Below, piece by piece: positions 27,576 through 34,321 of a DNA stretch of 64,000 bases. Under the pieces are notes generated by a model. That model had not been told where the DNA came from. It saw only the letters and a list, made by a program, of their open reading frames with translations, and did no database searches. Numbering within the stretch: the stretch's first letter is position 1; each line of letters opens with the position of its first letter. Source of the DNA: Niveibacterium microcysteis (GTDB lineage Bacteria; Pseudomonadota; Gammaproteobacteria; Burkholderiales; Rhodocyclaceae). Position numbers and translations under genes: made by a program. The stretch spans positions 4,650,001 through 4,714,000 of the forward strand of contig NZ_CP071060.1 in the NCBI RefSeq assembly GCF_017161445.1, in the 5' to 3' direction.

Positions 27576-27914
27576 TTAACGGCTGGCGTCGACTTCCAGT
27601 CCGTTTTCCACACGGCGCACGCCGTCGACGCTGGCCACCAGCGCCAGCGCGCGCGACACGCTGTCGGCATCGCGCAGCCCGCCGCGCAGGGTCACTACGC
27701 CTTCGAGCGCCTCGACTTCGATGCGTGCTTCGGCCAGGGCCGGGTCGGCCTTCAGCGTGGCACTCACTTGCGCCTGCAGCGCCTTGTCTTTCGCGCTCGG
27801 CGTGGCCATCGTGCTTGCGTTGGCGGCAGGTTCGGCCGCCTGCAGCACTGCGCTCAGGCCGACGGCCAGCGAAGCGGAAGTCAGCAGTACAACAATCGTC
27901 TTGGGGTAGTTCAT
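27576..27914 (-). CDS. BON-domain periplasmic protein
   Basis: A 112-residue exported protein. Residues 1-26 are a signal peptide (LAVGLSAVLQA-A). One BON domain fills residues about 45-110: ALQAQVSATLKADPALAEAR, then VEALEGVVTLRGGLRDADS and VDGVRRVENGLEV. BON proteins such as OsmY bind envelope lipid surfaces and help under osmotic or envelope stress. ATG 27914 follows AAGGAG. A perfect-looking sigma-54 promoter lies 65-79 bases upstream, with two GlrR-like inverted repeats beyond it. The gene is therefore predicted to respond to the adjacent GlrK/GlrR system. It is monocistronic by its terminator. Confidence 0.88.
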   Translation of the reverse strand: MNYPKTIVVLLTSASLAVGLSAVLQAAEPAANASTMATPSAKDKALQAQVSATLKADPALAEARIEVEALEGVVTLRGGLRDADSVSRALALVASVDGVRRVENGLEVDASR

Positions 27915-27945
27915 GGGACGCTCCTTGAATCAGGATGATCGGATG

Positions 27946-27964
27946 CGTGGCGCTGAGCGCCACG
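27946..27964 (-). promoter_or_regulatory. 5'-end hairpin of the predicted BON transcript
   Basis: An 8-bp perfect inverted repeat (CGTGGCGC-TGA-GCGCCACG) begins about three bases after the transcription start predicted from the sigma-54 promoter. A hairpin there could protect the mRNA 5' end. The function is inferred. Confidence 0.4.
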
Positions 27965-27978
27965 GCACGCCCCATCTC

Positions 27979-27993
27979 GCAACCGCCGTGCCA
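27979..27993 (-). promoter_or_regulatory. Sigma-54 promoter for the BON-domain gene
   Basis: Read on the minus strand the sequence is TGGCACG-GCGG-TTGC, matching the -24/-12 consensus at every conserved base with the required GG-N10-GC spacing. Transcription would start near 27967, about 53 bases before the ATG at 27914. Confidence 0.8.
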
Positions 27994-28068
27994 TCGCCCG
28001 GAAAGCGTTAGCCTGCAAGGCGTTGCGCGAACCGGAACGGCCGTCGCCACGGGCGTTGCGGCCGAAAC

Positions 28069-28086
28069 CGTCGCGCTGCCACGACG
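28069..28086. promoter_or_regulatory. Candidate GlrR binding site (proximal) upstream of the BON gene
   Basis: The inverted repeat is CGTCG-N8-CGACG, centred about 110 bases upstream of the predicted start. It differs from the enterobacterial GlrR consensus TGTC-N10-GACA only in the outer base of each arm. The same repeat occurs three more times in the two flanking regions. Confidence 0.55.
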
Positions 28087-28133
28087 CCGGACGAGGGATC
28101 TGCTGCATTCGCCCGTTTGGCGGAGCCTCGCGG

Positions 28134-28151
28134 CGTCGCGTCGGTGCGACG
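28134..28151. promoter_or_regulatory. Candidate GlrR binding site (distal) upstream of the BON gene
   Basis: CGTCG-N8-CGACG is centred about 175 bases upstream of the predicted sigma-54 start and 65 bases from the proximal copy. It ends two bases before the glrR stop codon. Confidence 0.55.
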
Positions 28152-28152
28152 C

Positions 28153-29541
28153 TCAGGCGGTGTTGCGGAACATCGCCGGCGTCAGCTCGTGGCGCTGCAG
28201 CAAACGGTAGAACTCGGTGCGGTTGCGGTCGGCCAGCCGCGCGGCGTCCGACACGTTGCCATCGGTGAGCTTGAGCAGCTGGGTCAGGTAGTTGCGCTCG
28301 AAGCGCTGCTTCGCTTCCGCATAGGTCAGCGCCTCCATGCTGCGCACCCGCAGCGCGCGCTGCACCAGCGACGCCGGGATCAAAGGCGCGGTGGACAGGG
28401 CGCTGACCTGCTCGACCACGTTGTAGAGCTGGCGCACGTTGCCAGGCCAGGCCGCCGTGGCGAGCGCCTCGATCGCATCCGGCGCGAAGCCGCTGAGCGT
28501 CTTGCGGTACTTCGTCGCGAGCTGGCGCAGGAAGGAGGCTGCCAGCAGCGGAATGTCCTCGCGCCGCTCCGACAGCGGCGGCAGCAGCAGCGACACAACG
28601 TTGAGACGGTAGAACAGATCCTCGCGGAACTGGCCCTCCGCCATCGCAGTGTCGAGGTTGCGGTGGGTCGCCGAGACGATGCGCACATCGATCGGCACCG
28701 AGCGGGTTGCCCCCACCGGCCGCACCGCGCGCTCCTGCAGCACACGCAGCAGCTTTACTTGCAGCGCGAGCGGCATGTCGCCGATTTCGTCGAGGAACAG
28801 CGTACCGCCGTCGGCCGCCTGGAACAGACCATTGTGCGACGCGATTGCGCCGGAGAAAGCGCCCTTCACATGGCCGAACAGCTCGGATTCGAGCAACTGC
28901 TCTGGGATCGCACCGCAGTTGATCGCGATGAAGGGTGCAGCAGCGCGCGGGCTGGCACGGTGGATCGCGCGGGCCAGCAATTCCTTGCCGGTGCCGCTCT
29001 CGCCGCGGATCAGGATGCTCGCGTCGGAGGCCGCCACCATGCGTGCCTCTTCCAGCACTTCGGCCATGCGGTTGCTGCGGCTGACGATGCCGGCGCGCCA
29101 GCTGGCGTCGTCATGGGCACCAGCCGACTCGGTGGTCGCGCCGAGCGACAAGGCCTGCGTCACCTTGTCGAGCAGCACACGGCTGTCGAAAGGCTTGGTC
29201 AGGTAGCCGAAGACACCACGCGACATCGCCTCCACCGCATCGGGGATGGTGCCGTGCGCGGTCAGCAGGATCACCGGCAAGGACGGATGGCTGCGCTGGA
29301 TATCGCCGAACAGCGCAAGGCCGTCACGGTCGGGCAGGCGCACGTCGCTGATCACCAGATCCGGTCGCTCGACCGACAGGCGCGCCAGCGCCGCCTCGGC
29401 CGAGGCGGCAGCGGTCACGCGGTAGCCATTGGCCGACAGGCGCATCGAAATCAGCCGCAGCAGGTCGGCGTCGTCATCCACCAGCAGCAGGTGGGCGGCG
29501 CGCGCTGTGTCGGACTGTGAAACCACGTAGGGAACGCTCAT
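28153..29541 (-). CDS. glrR: Sigma-54-dependent response regulator GlrR/QseF
   Basis: A 462-residue activator. The receiver domain is at about 17-130 with the phospho-acceptor Asp in [12 protein letters not shown] and the switch Thr in LLTAHGT. The AAA+ domain (about 150-385) has Walker A GESGTGKE, Walker [12 protein letters not shown] and the arginine finger region [12 protein letters not shown] Fis-type helix-turn-helix ends the protein ([20 protein letters not shown]). The sigma-54-contact loop reads GAFSGA rather than GAFTGA, a conservative Thr-to-Ser change. ATG overlaps the qseG stop by four bases. Gene order kinase-lipoprotein-regulator is that of glrK-qseG-glrR. Two flanking sigma-54 promoters make likely local targets. 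Confidence 0.92.
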   Translation of the reverse strand: MSVPYVVSQSDTARAAHLLLVDDDADLLRLISMRLSANGYRVTAAASAEAALARLSVERPDLVISDVRLPDRDGLALFGDIQRSHPSLPVILLTAHGTIPDAVEAMSRGVFGYLTKPFDSRVLLDKVTQALSLGATTESAGAHDDASWRAGIVSRSNRMAEVLEEARMVAASDASILIRGESGTGKELLARAIHRASPRAAAPFIAINCGAIPEQLLESELFGHVKGAFSGAIASHNGLFQAADGGTLFLDEIGDMPLALQVKLLRVLQERAVRPVGATRSVPIDVRIVSATHRNLDTAMAEGQFREDLFYRLNVVSLLLPPLSERREDIPLLAASFLRQLATKYRKTLSGFAPDAIEALATAAWPGNVRQLYNVVEQVSALSTAPLIPASLVQRALRVRSMEALTYAEAKQRFERNYLTQLLKLTDGNVSDAARLADRNRTEFYRLLQRHELTPAMFRNTA

Positions 29542-30059
29542 CGCGTGCTCTCCTTTCGAGGGGCCGGCCGTGCCGGGCGGTTGGGGAGACTGCGCTCGAT
29601 TTCGGCGAGCGCATCGATCTTGTCCTGCAGTGCATCGGCACGGCGCTGCGCCTCGCGTGCGCTGGCGCTGGCACGGTCCGCCGCCAGTTCGGCGCGCTGG
29701 CGAGCGAGATACTGGTCATGCAGCAGGCGCGCCAGCGGCTGTAGGATCTGCGCCTGCGCCGCATCAGAACGCAACACCGCGTCGAGCTGCGCCAGAGCGC
29801 GTGGAAAGTCGGGATTTGCGCCGCTGCCAAGCTGCATCGCGAGCTGCATCTGTTGCAGCGGGTTTTGCGGCCGTGCCGGCGCCACCGCCGCGCCCGGCTT
29901 CTGGCTCGCGCTGTAGAAGGCCAGCGCCGCATGCAGCGCGCTGTCGTCCGGTGCACGCACCGGCTCCTCGACGCGCGTCGGCTGGGTGCTGCAGGCGCCC
30001 AGCATGGCCAGCAGCAACGCGGCGAGCGTCGCGCGCACCGCGCTCATCTCAGGCTTCAT
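29538..30059 (-). CDS. qseG: QseG-like outer-membrane lipoprotein
   Basis: A 173-residue lipoprotein. The lipobox is LLAMLGAC (Cys near residue 23). The mature protein has a short Pro-rich linker and a helical body with a C-terminal coiled coil ([19 protein letters not shown]). QseG in enterobacteria is an outer-membrane lipoprotein that activates the kinase GlrK/QseE. ATG 30059 is chosen because TGGAG precedes it; the overlap with the kinase gene is then 11 bases. The alternative ATG at 30047 would abut the kinase stop. Sequence similarity to QseG is weak, so the name rests mainly on gene order, lipobox and length. Confidence 0.75.
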   Translation of the reverse strand: MKPEMSAVRATLAALLLAMLGACSTQPTRVEEPVRAPDDSALHAALAFYSASQKPGAAVAPARPQNPLQQMQLAMQLGSGANPDFPRALAQLDAVLRSDAAQAQILQPLARLLHDQYLARQRAELAADRASASAREAQRRADALQDKIDALAEIERSLPNRPARPAPRKESTR

Positions 30060-31437
30060 GCGGTAACTCCACGCGGAAATGCGCACCGCCGTCGTCCGGC
30101 AGCAGCGCGATGCTGCCGCCGTGCGCTTGCACCATCTCGCGCACGATCGACAGGCCGATGCCACTGCCGCCACGCGCGCCCTCCGGCTGACGGCTGCCCT
30201 GGTAGAAGGGGTCGAAGATGCGGCCGCGATCCTGCCGCGCAACGCCCGGCCCCTGGTCGATGCAATCCACCCACACGTTGCGCTCGTTGCGCCCGAGCAC
30301 GAAGCGCACGAGGCCGCCGTTGGGGCTGAAGCGGATCGCGTTGGAGAGCAGGTTGCCGAACACGATCGCGAGCTTGCCGGCATCGGCCACGACGAAGGTG
30401 TCCGGCCCGCTCAACTGCACTTCGATACGGCGCGACTGGCAGGGCAGCGCCTGTTCCCGCATCACCGCCTCGATCACCTCGCGCAGCGAGAGCTTCTTGC
30501 AGTCGAGCCGGCGCGCGTCGAAAGCCGCCGCGTTGTAGCCGAGCAGCGCCTCGATCCGGGTCTGTAGCAGCACGCTGTTCTCGGTGAGAATCTTCACGAC
30601 TTCGGCCTGCCCGTCCTGCAGGGGGCCGAGCACACGGTCCTCGAGGAGCGCGATGCCTTCGTGCAGCGACGCGAGCGGCGTCTTCAGCTCGTGCGACACA
30701 TGGCGCAGCACCCGCTGGCGATCGGCTTCAAGCTCGGCAAGCCGGCTCCGCAGCCAATCGAGCCGCCGCCCGACGCGGCGCAGGTCGGCCGGGCCGCGGA
30801 TATCCACCGGCGTATCGAAACGATTGGCGCCCAGGTCGTCGATGCTGCGCTCCAGTCGCCCGAGCGGACGCACCAGCCACAGGCCGAACACCAGCGCCAG
30901 CACGACACTGCCGGCCAGTGCGGCGAACACCTGCAGGCCGAGGCGCGCACGATTGCCATCCAGCGTATCGAGCAGCTCGCGGTTCTGGTGTTCCACCACC
31001 TGCTGCGCTGCGGTGGCGAGTTGTTCGTTGACGTCACCCAGCCGCTGCAAGCCTTCCTGCAGCGGATGCGCCGCGGTGTCGTCGAGCAGACCGGCCACCG
31101 CGCTGGCGGCGGACTCCCAGTCGGCGACATGGCCGCCGAGCGCCGGGCGCAGCGGCTGCAGCGACGCGAGTGCCTCGTCGCGCGCCTGCATGAAGCGGCC
31201 GCGCAAGGCCTCGTCGCGCAGCACACGGAACTGCCGCGCGCTGCGCGCCATGTCCACCGTGCGCTCGCCGACCAGTTGCGTCGCGGCCGTCACCTCCACC
31301 GCATGGGCCGCGGCGGCGCGACTTTCGGCCGCAAACGCTTCGAGCATGCGCACACCACGCCAGGCCGTGCTGCCTAGGAGCAGCGCGATCAGCAGGAAGG
31401 CGACAAGGAGAAGCTGGCGAAAGGAAACCCGGGACAT
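30049..31437 (-). CDS. glrK: Sensor histidine kinase GlrK/QseE
   Basis: A 462-residue membrane kinase. Two membrane segments (about 9-29 and 168-188) bracket a helical periplasmic sensor of about 140 residues. A HAMP-like linker (LVRPLGRLERSIDDLGANRF) follows. The phospho-acceptor is in HVSHELKTPLAS (about residue 248). The ATPase boxes are NLLSNAIRFSPNGG, DQGPGV and GGSGIGLSIV. ATG 31437 is chosen by domain fit; no strong ribosome site precedes it and an upstream TTG is less likely. It is the first gene of the glrK-qseG-glrR operon. Its signal is unknown; in enterics it is envelope-related. Confidence 0.9.
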   Translation of the reverse strand: MSRVSFRQLLLVAFLLIALLLGSTAWRGVRMLEAFAAESRAAAAHAVEVTAATQLVGERTVDMARSARQFRVLRDEALRGRFMQARDEALASLQPLRPALGGHVADWESAASAVAGLLDDTAAHPLQEGLQRLGDVNEQLATAAQQVVEHQNRELLDTLDGNRARLGLQVFAALAGSVVLALVFGLWLVRPLGRLERSIDDLGANRFDTPVDIRGPADLRRVGRRLDWLRSRLAELEADRQRVLRHVSHELKTPLASLHEGIALLEDRVLGPLQDGQAEVVKILTENSVLLQTRIEALLGYNAAAFDARRLDCKKLSLREVIEAVMREQALPCQSRRIEVQLSGPDTFVVADAGKLAIVFGNLLSNAIRFSPNGGLVRFVLGRNERNVWVDCIDQGPGVARQDRGRIFDPFYQGSRQPEGARGGSGIGLSIVREMVQAHGGSIALLPDDGGAHFRVELPHEA

Positions 31438-31541
31438 CTGCGGCGAGCGTGGCCATCCACGGCGCGCCGCCGGTGATGCCAATGGAATCAGGAGCCGCGA
31501 TCAGAACACGCATGCGCCCGCTTGACCAGAGGCAGCGACGC

Positions 31542-31559
31542 TGTCGTCACATCCCGACA
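31542..31559. promoter_or_regulatory. Candidate GlrR binding site (distal) upstream of the bactofilin gene
   Basis: TGTCG-N8-CGACA is an exact match to the TGTC-N10-GACA pattern described for GlrR sites upstream of glmY in enterobacteria. It is centred about 168 bases upstream of the predicted sigma-54 start and could also act on glrK, whose start is 105 bases away. Confidence 0.65.
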
Positions 31560-31609
31560 CACTTGAGTGCCGCAAGGCCAGCCGGATCGGGGCTTGCCAC
31601 CGATTTTTG

Positions 31610-31627
31610 CGTCGCCGTGGAGCGACA
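31610..31627. promoter_or_regulatory. Candidate GlrR binding site (proximal) upstream of the bactofilin gene
   Basis: CGTCG-N8-CGACA is centred about 100 bases upstream of the predicted start, 68 bases from the distal copy. One outer base differs from TGTC-N10-GACA. Confidence 0.55.
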
Positions 31628-31691
31628 CTTTTGCGCCAATGGCACCGACAGGCTTCGATGATTATCGCGCAATCGCCCGGCCCGCCGGCAC

Positions 31692-31706
31692 TGGCATGCA
31701 AACTGC
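31692..31706 (+). promoter_or_regulatory. Sigma-54 promoter for the bactofilin gene
   Basis: TGGCATG-CAAA-CTGC matches the -24/-12 consensus with GG (31693-31694) and GC (31705-31706) ten bases apart. The predicted start near 31718 leaves a 43-base leader before ATG 31761, which has an AGGAG site. Confidence 0.75.
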
Positions 31707-31760
31707 ATTGACGGCCCTGCCCATGCATCCGGGCGCATCACCGAACCGGCAGGAGTCCAC

Positions 31761-32285
31761 ATGATCGCCAAACCCAGCATCCTCGACCAGCACCGCGAAT
31801 CCCGCAGCATCCGGCGCCCGCCGGCATCCGATTCCCAGCCGGGCGTACCCGAACCCTTCAAGCCCGCCCCCTTCCCGGCCACATCGAGCAGCCCGGTGGC
31901 GGATAACCGGCTGGTGGTGGGGCCGCGCGTGAAACTGAGCGGCGCGCAGATCCTCGATTGCGACACCTTGCGGGTGGAAGGCCATGTCGACGCCGCGCTG
32001 GAGAGCCGCGTGATCGAGATCGCCGCCGGCGGCAGCTTCAACGGCGCCGCACGGGTGGAGGCCGCTGACATCAGCGGCCGCTTCGAGGGCGAACTGCATG
32101 TGACCGGCCGCCTCAAACTGCGCGCGGGCGCGCAAATCCGCGGCAAGGTGCGCTATGGCAGCCTCGTGGTGGAAGCCGACGCCACGCTGTTCGGTGACGT
32201 CGCACCGGCGAGCCAGGCCGACAACGCCGCTACGGCAGAGCGCCCCAGCGCGCAGATCGCCTCGATCACGGCCTTGCTGGCCTGA
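31761..32285 (+). CDS. Bactofilin-family polymer-forming cytoskeletal protein
   Basis: A 174-residue protein. An N-terminal Pro/Ser-rich tail of about 45 residues precedes the bactofilin core (about 48-150), a right-handed beta-helix of short repeats: VGPRVKLSGAQILDCDTLRV, VEAADISGRFEGELHVTGRL, RAGAQIRGKVRYGSLVVEAD. Bactofilins self-assemble without nucleotide into membrane-associated filaments that organise cell-wall enzymes and cell shape. The C-terminus is short and Ala-rich. A sigma-54 promoter with GlrR-like sites precedes it, which I have not seen described for this family. It is divergent from glrK. Confidence 0.88.
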   Translation: MIAKPSILDQHRESRSIRRPPASDSQPGVPEPFKPAPFPATSSSPVADNRLVVGPRVKLSGAQILDCDTLRVEGHVDAALESRVIEIAAGGSFNGAARVEAADISGRFEGELHVTGRLKLRAGAQIRGKVRYGSLVVEADATLFGDVAPASQADNAATAERPSAQIASITALLA

Positions 32286-32291
32286 GCCCCT

Positions 32292-32309
32292 GCGGCGCAA
32301 AGGCGCCGC
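32292..32309 (+). terminator. Possible terminator hairpin after the bactofilin gene
   Basis: A perfect 7-bp stem GCGGCGC/GCGCCGC with an AAAG loop lies 7 bases past the stop codon. It lacks a T-run, so Rho-independent termination is weak or absent. Confidence 0.4.
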
Positions 32310-32325
32310 TTCGCCGGCCCTTCAT

Positions 32326-32349
32326 TTCAACATTTCTTGTAATATTGAA
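32326..32349. promoter_or_regulatory. ArsR-type operator overlapping the arsR promoter
   Basis: The inverted repeat TTCAACATT-N6-AATATTGAA has 8 of 9 arm positions paired. It covers a TAATAT -10 box (32340-32345). The arsR ATG begins only three bases after it, so the repressor would block polymerase directly. No ribosome site fits in this space. Confidence 0.65.
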
Positions 32350-32351
32350 CG

Positions 32352-32723
32352 ATGGACAGGGACGACGCCGCTACGGTCTTCGAATCGCTCGCATCGGGCA
32401 TCCGGCTCGATGTATTCCGGCTGCTCGTCCGGCAAGGGCCGGCCGGCATGGTGGCGGGCGATCTTGCCAGCGCGCTCGATATCGCGCCGAACAAACTCTC
32501 CTTCCACCTGAAATCGCTGCTGCATACCGGGCTCGCCACGGTTGAACAGGAAGGGCGCTTTCAGCGCTATCGCCCGAACATTGCACGGGTTGCCGAGCTG
32601 GTTACCTACCTCACCGCCGAATGTTGCGGCGGCCGACCCGAGGCCTGTGCGGATCTGCTTACCACCCCCTGTTGCCCCGACGCCCCGGACGAAATCGATG
32701 CACACCATGACGCGCACCCCTGA
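32352..32723 (+). CDS. arsR: ArsR-family arsenite-responsive repressor
   Basis: A 123-residue winged-helix repressor. The DNA-recognition helix is in DLASALDIAPNKLSFHLKSL (about residues 38-57), and the wing follows (VEQEGRFQRYRP). Metalloid-binding cysteines are C-terminal: Cys-Cys in TAECCGGRPEAC (about 88-97), the arrangement seen in the ArsR group with C-terminal As(III) sites; TTPCCP adds two more. It should repress its own operon until arsenite or antimonite binds. The ATG lies about 7 bases after the -10 box, suggesting leaderless translation. The acr3 start overlaps its end by 17 bases. Confidence 0.88.
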   Translation: MDRDDAATVFESLASGIRLDVFRLLVRQGPAGMVAGDLASALDIAPNKLSFHLKSLLHTGLATVEQEGRFQRYRPNIARVAELVTYLTAECCGGRPEACADLLTTPCCPDAPDEIDAHHDAHP

Positions 32724-33771
32724 CACCGCCAAACCACCCACCCCCATGAGCGCCTTCGAGCGCGGCCTCAGCCTGTGGGTCTTTCTCTGCATCCTGGCCG
32801 GCATCGCGCTCGGCCAGCTGTTACCCGGCGTGTTCCAGGCCATCGGGCGGCTTGAGTTCGCGCAGGTGAACCTGCCGGTCGGTCTGCTGATCTGGGTGAT
32901 GATCATTCCGATGCTGGTGAAGGTGGACTTCGGCGCGTTGCACGAGGTGCGCCAGCATGTGCGCGGCATCGGCGTGACACTGTTCGTGAACTGGCTGGTG
33001 AAGCCCTTCTCGATGGCGCTGCTCGGTTGGCTCTTCATCCGCCAGCTGTTCGCGCCGCTGCTGCCGGCCGACCAGATCGACAGCTACATCGCCGGGCTGA
33101 TCCTGCTCGCCGCCGCGCCCTGCACCGCGATGGTCTTCGTGTGGAGCCGCCTGACCCATGGCGACCCGTTGTTCACGCTGTCGCAAGTGGCGCTGAACGA
33201 TTCGATCATGGTGTTCGCGTTCGCGCCGCTGGTCGGCCTGCTGCTGGGCATCTCGGCGATCACGGTGCCGTGGGCGACCCTGGTGACCTCGGTCGTGCTG
33301 TACATCGTGATTCCGGTGATCCTCGCGCAGTTGTGGCGCCGCAGCTTGCTCGCCAAGGGCCAGGCTGCCTTCGACGCCGCGATGACACGCATCGGCCCGT
33401 GGTCGATCAGTGCATTGCTGGCCACGCTGGTGCTGCTGTTCGCCTTCCAGGGCGAAGCGATCATTCGTCAGCCGCTGGTGATCGCACTGCTCGCCGTGCC
33501 GATCCTGATCCAGGTTTTCTTCAATGCCGGGCTGGCCTACTGGCTCAACCGGCGCCTTGGCGAGCGCCACAGCGTGGCCTGCCCCTCGGCGCTGATCGGC
33601 GCCTCCAACTTCTTCGAGCTGGCCGTCGCGGCCGCGATCAGCCTGTTCGGCTTTCAGTCCGGTGCAGCGCTCGCAACCGTTGTCGGTGTGCTGATCGAAG
33701 TGCCGGTGATGCTGCTGGTCGTGCGCATCGTCAATGCCAGCAAGCCCTGGTACGAACAACAACCCCGCTGA
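32707..33771 (+). CDS. ACR3-family arsenite efflux permease
   Basis: A 354-residue inner-membrane carrier with ten predicted segments. The family-defining segment AAPCTAMVFVWSRLTHGDP holds the essential conserved Cys (near residue 138). A second conserved region is LIGASNFFELAVAAAI (about residue 298). The product exports As(III)/Sb(III) using proton-motive force. ATG 32707 overlaps arsR by 17 bases; the internal ATG 32746 is an alternative start nearer to the first membrane segment. It precedes arsC by 16 bases. ArsB is a different family; this one is Acr3. Confidence 0.92.
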   Translation: MTRTPDTAKPPTPMSAFERGLSLWVFLCILAGIALGQLLPGVFQAIGRLEFAQVNLPVGLLIWVMIIPMLVKVDFGALHEVRQHVRGIGVTLFVNWLVKPFSMALLGWLFIRQLFAPLLPADQIDSYIAGLILLAAAPCTAMVFVWSRLTHGDPLFTLSQVALNDSIMVFAFAPLVGLLLGISAITVPWATLVTSVVLYIVIPVILAQLWRRSLLAKGQAAFDAAMTRIGPWSISALLATLVLLFAFQGEAIIRQPLVIALLAVPILIQVFFNAGLAYWLNRRLGERHSVACPSALIGASNFFELAVAAAISLFGFQSGAALATVVGVLIEVPVMLLVVRIVNASKPWYEQQPR

Positions 33772-33787
33772 GAACAGGACACCCCCG

Positions 33788-34213
33788 ATGAGTCAGGTGA
33801 CGATCTATCACAACCCCGCCTGCGGCACCTCGCGCAACACGCTGGCGATGATCCGCAATGCCGGCATCGAGCCGGAGGTGGTGCTCTATCTGCAGACGCC
33901 GCCCAGCCGCGACACCCTGCTGGCGCTGATCCGCGACAGCGGCCTCGCGGTGCGCGACGTGATCCGCCAGAAGGGCACGCCTTACGAAGAACTGGGCCTC
34001 GCCGACCCGGCGCTGAGCGACGACGCGCTGATCGACGCGATGCTCGCGCATCCGATCCTGATCAACCGGCCGATCGTCGTCACGCCGCTCGGCACCCGCT
34101 TGTGCCGGCCTTCGGAACTGGTACTCGACATCCTGCCGCAGCCGCAGCAAGGCGCCTTCACCAAGGAGGACGGCGAAGCGGTGGTGGACGCGCAGGGCCG
34201 CCGCCTGATCTGA
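33788..34213 (+). CDS. arsC: Glutaredoxin-dependent arsenate reductase ArsC
   Basis: A 141-residue cytosolic enzyme of the E. coli R773 ArsC type. The catalytic Cys12 is in YHNPACGTSRNTL. The arginines for arsenate binding lie in LINRPIVVTPLGTRLCRPSE. It reduces As(V) to As(III) with glutaredoxin/glutathione, supplying the substrate for the Acr3 pump encoded next to it. ATG 33788 follows a weak site (ACCCCCG); the frame is open upstream, but the family begins at this Met. It completes a compact arsR-acr3-arsC operon. Confidence 0.93.
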   Translation: MSQVTIYHNPACGTSRNTLAMIRNAGIEPEVVLYLQTPPSRDTLLALIRDSGLAVRDVIRQKGTPYEELGLADPALSDDALIDAMLAHPILINRPIVVTPLGTRLCRPSELVLDILPQPQQGAFTKEDGEAVVDAQGRRLI

Positions 34214-34290
34214 GCCAGCGCCGCGCCGCCGCAATCCGGAACGAGATTGTCGTGCACCGGGTAGCGGCCGGCGCCACCGCGAACCATACT

Positions 34291-34321
34291 GGTTGCACCC
34301 ACAGAGAACACAGGTGCAACC
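34291..34321. promoter_or_regulatory. PutA-type operator pair at the putA start
   Basis: The 9-bp perfect inverted repeat is GGTTGCACC (34291-34299) and GGTGCAACC (34313-34321), with a 13-base spacer. Each arm holds GTTGCA, the motif known for the ribbon-helix-helix domain of E. coli PutA. The right arm ends directly at the putA ATG (34322) and covers its ribosome site. A CATACT -10-like hexamer sits at 34285-34290. Confidence 0.7.

Larger units (their letters stand above)
31438..31760. other. Divergent regulatory region between glrK and the bactofilin gene
   Basis: These 323 bases hold two GlrR-like inverted repeats (31542-31559, 31610-31627) and a sigma-54 promoter facing the bactofilin gene. 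The promoter of glrK must also be here, but I cannot identify it. No coding sequence is supported. Confidence 0.7.

Noticed and set aside
25114..27914. One operon from the BON gene through the three J-like genes.
   Set aside because: A strong terminator (27535-27564) follows the BON gene, so joint transcription from its sigma-54 promoter is not supported, although read-through cannot be ruled out.
31640..31656. TGGCACC at 31640 as another sigma-54 promoter in the glrK/bactofilin region.
   Set aside because: Ten bases after its GG the required GC is absent (CT instead).
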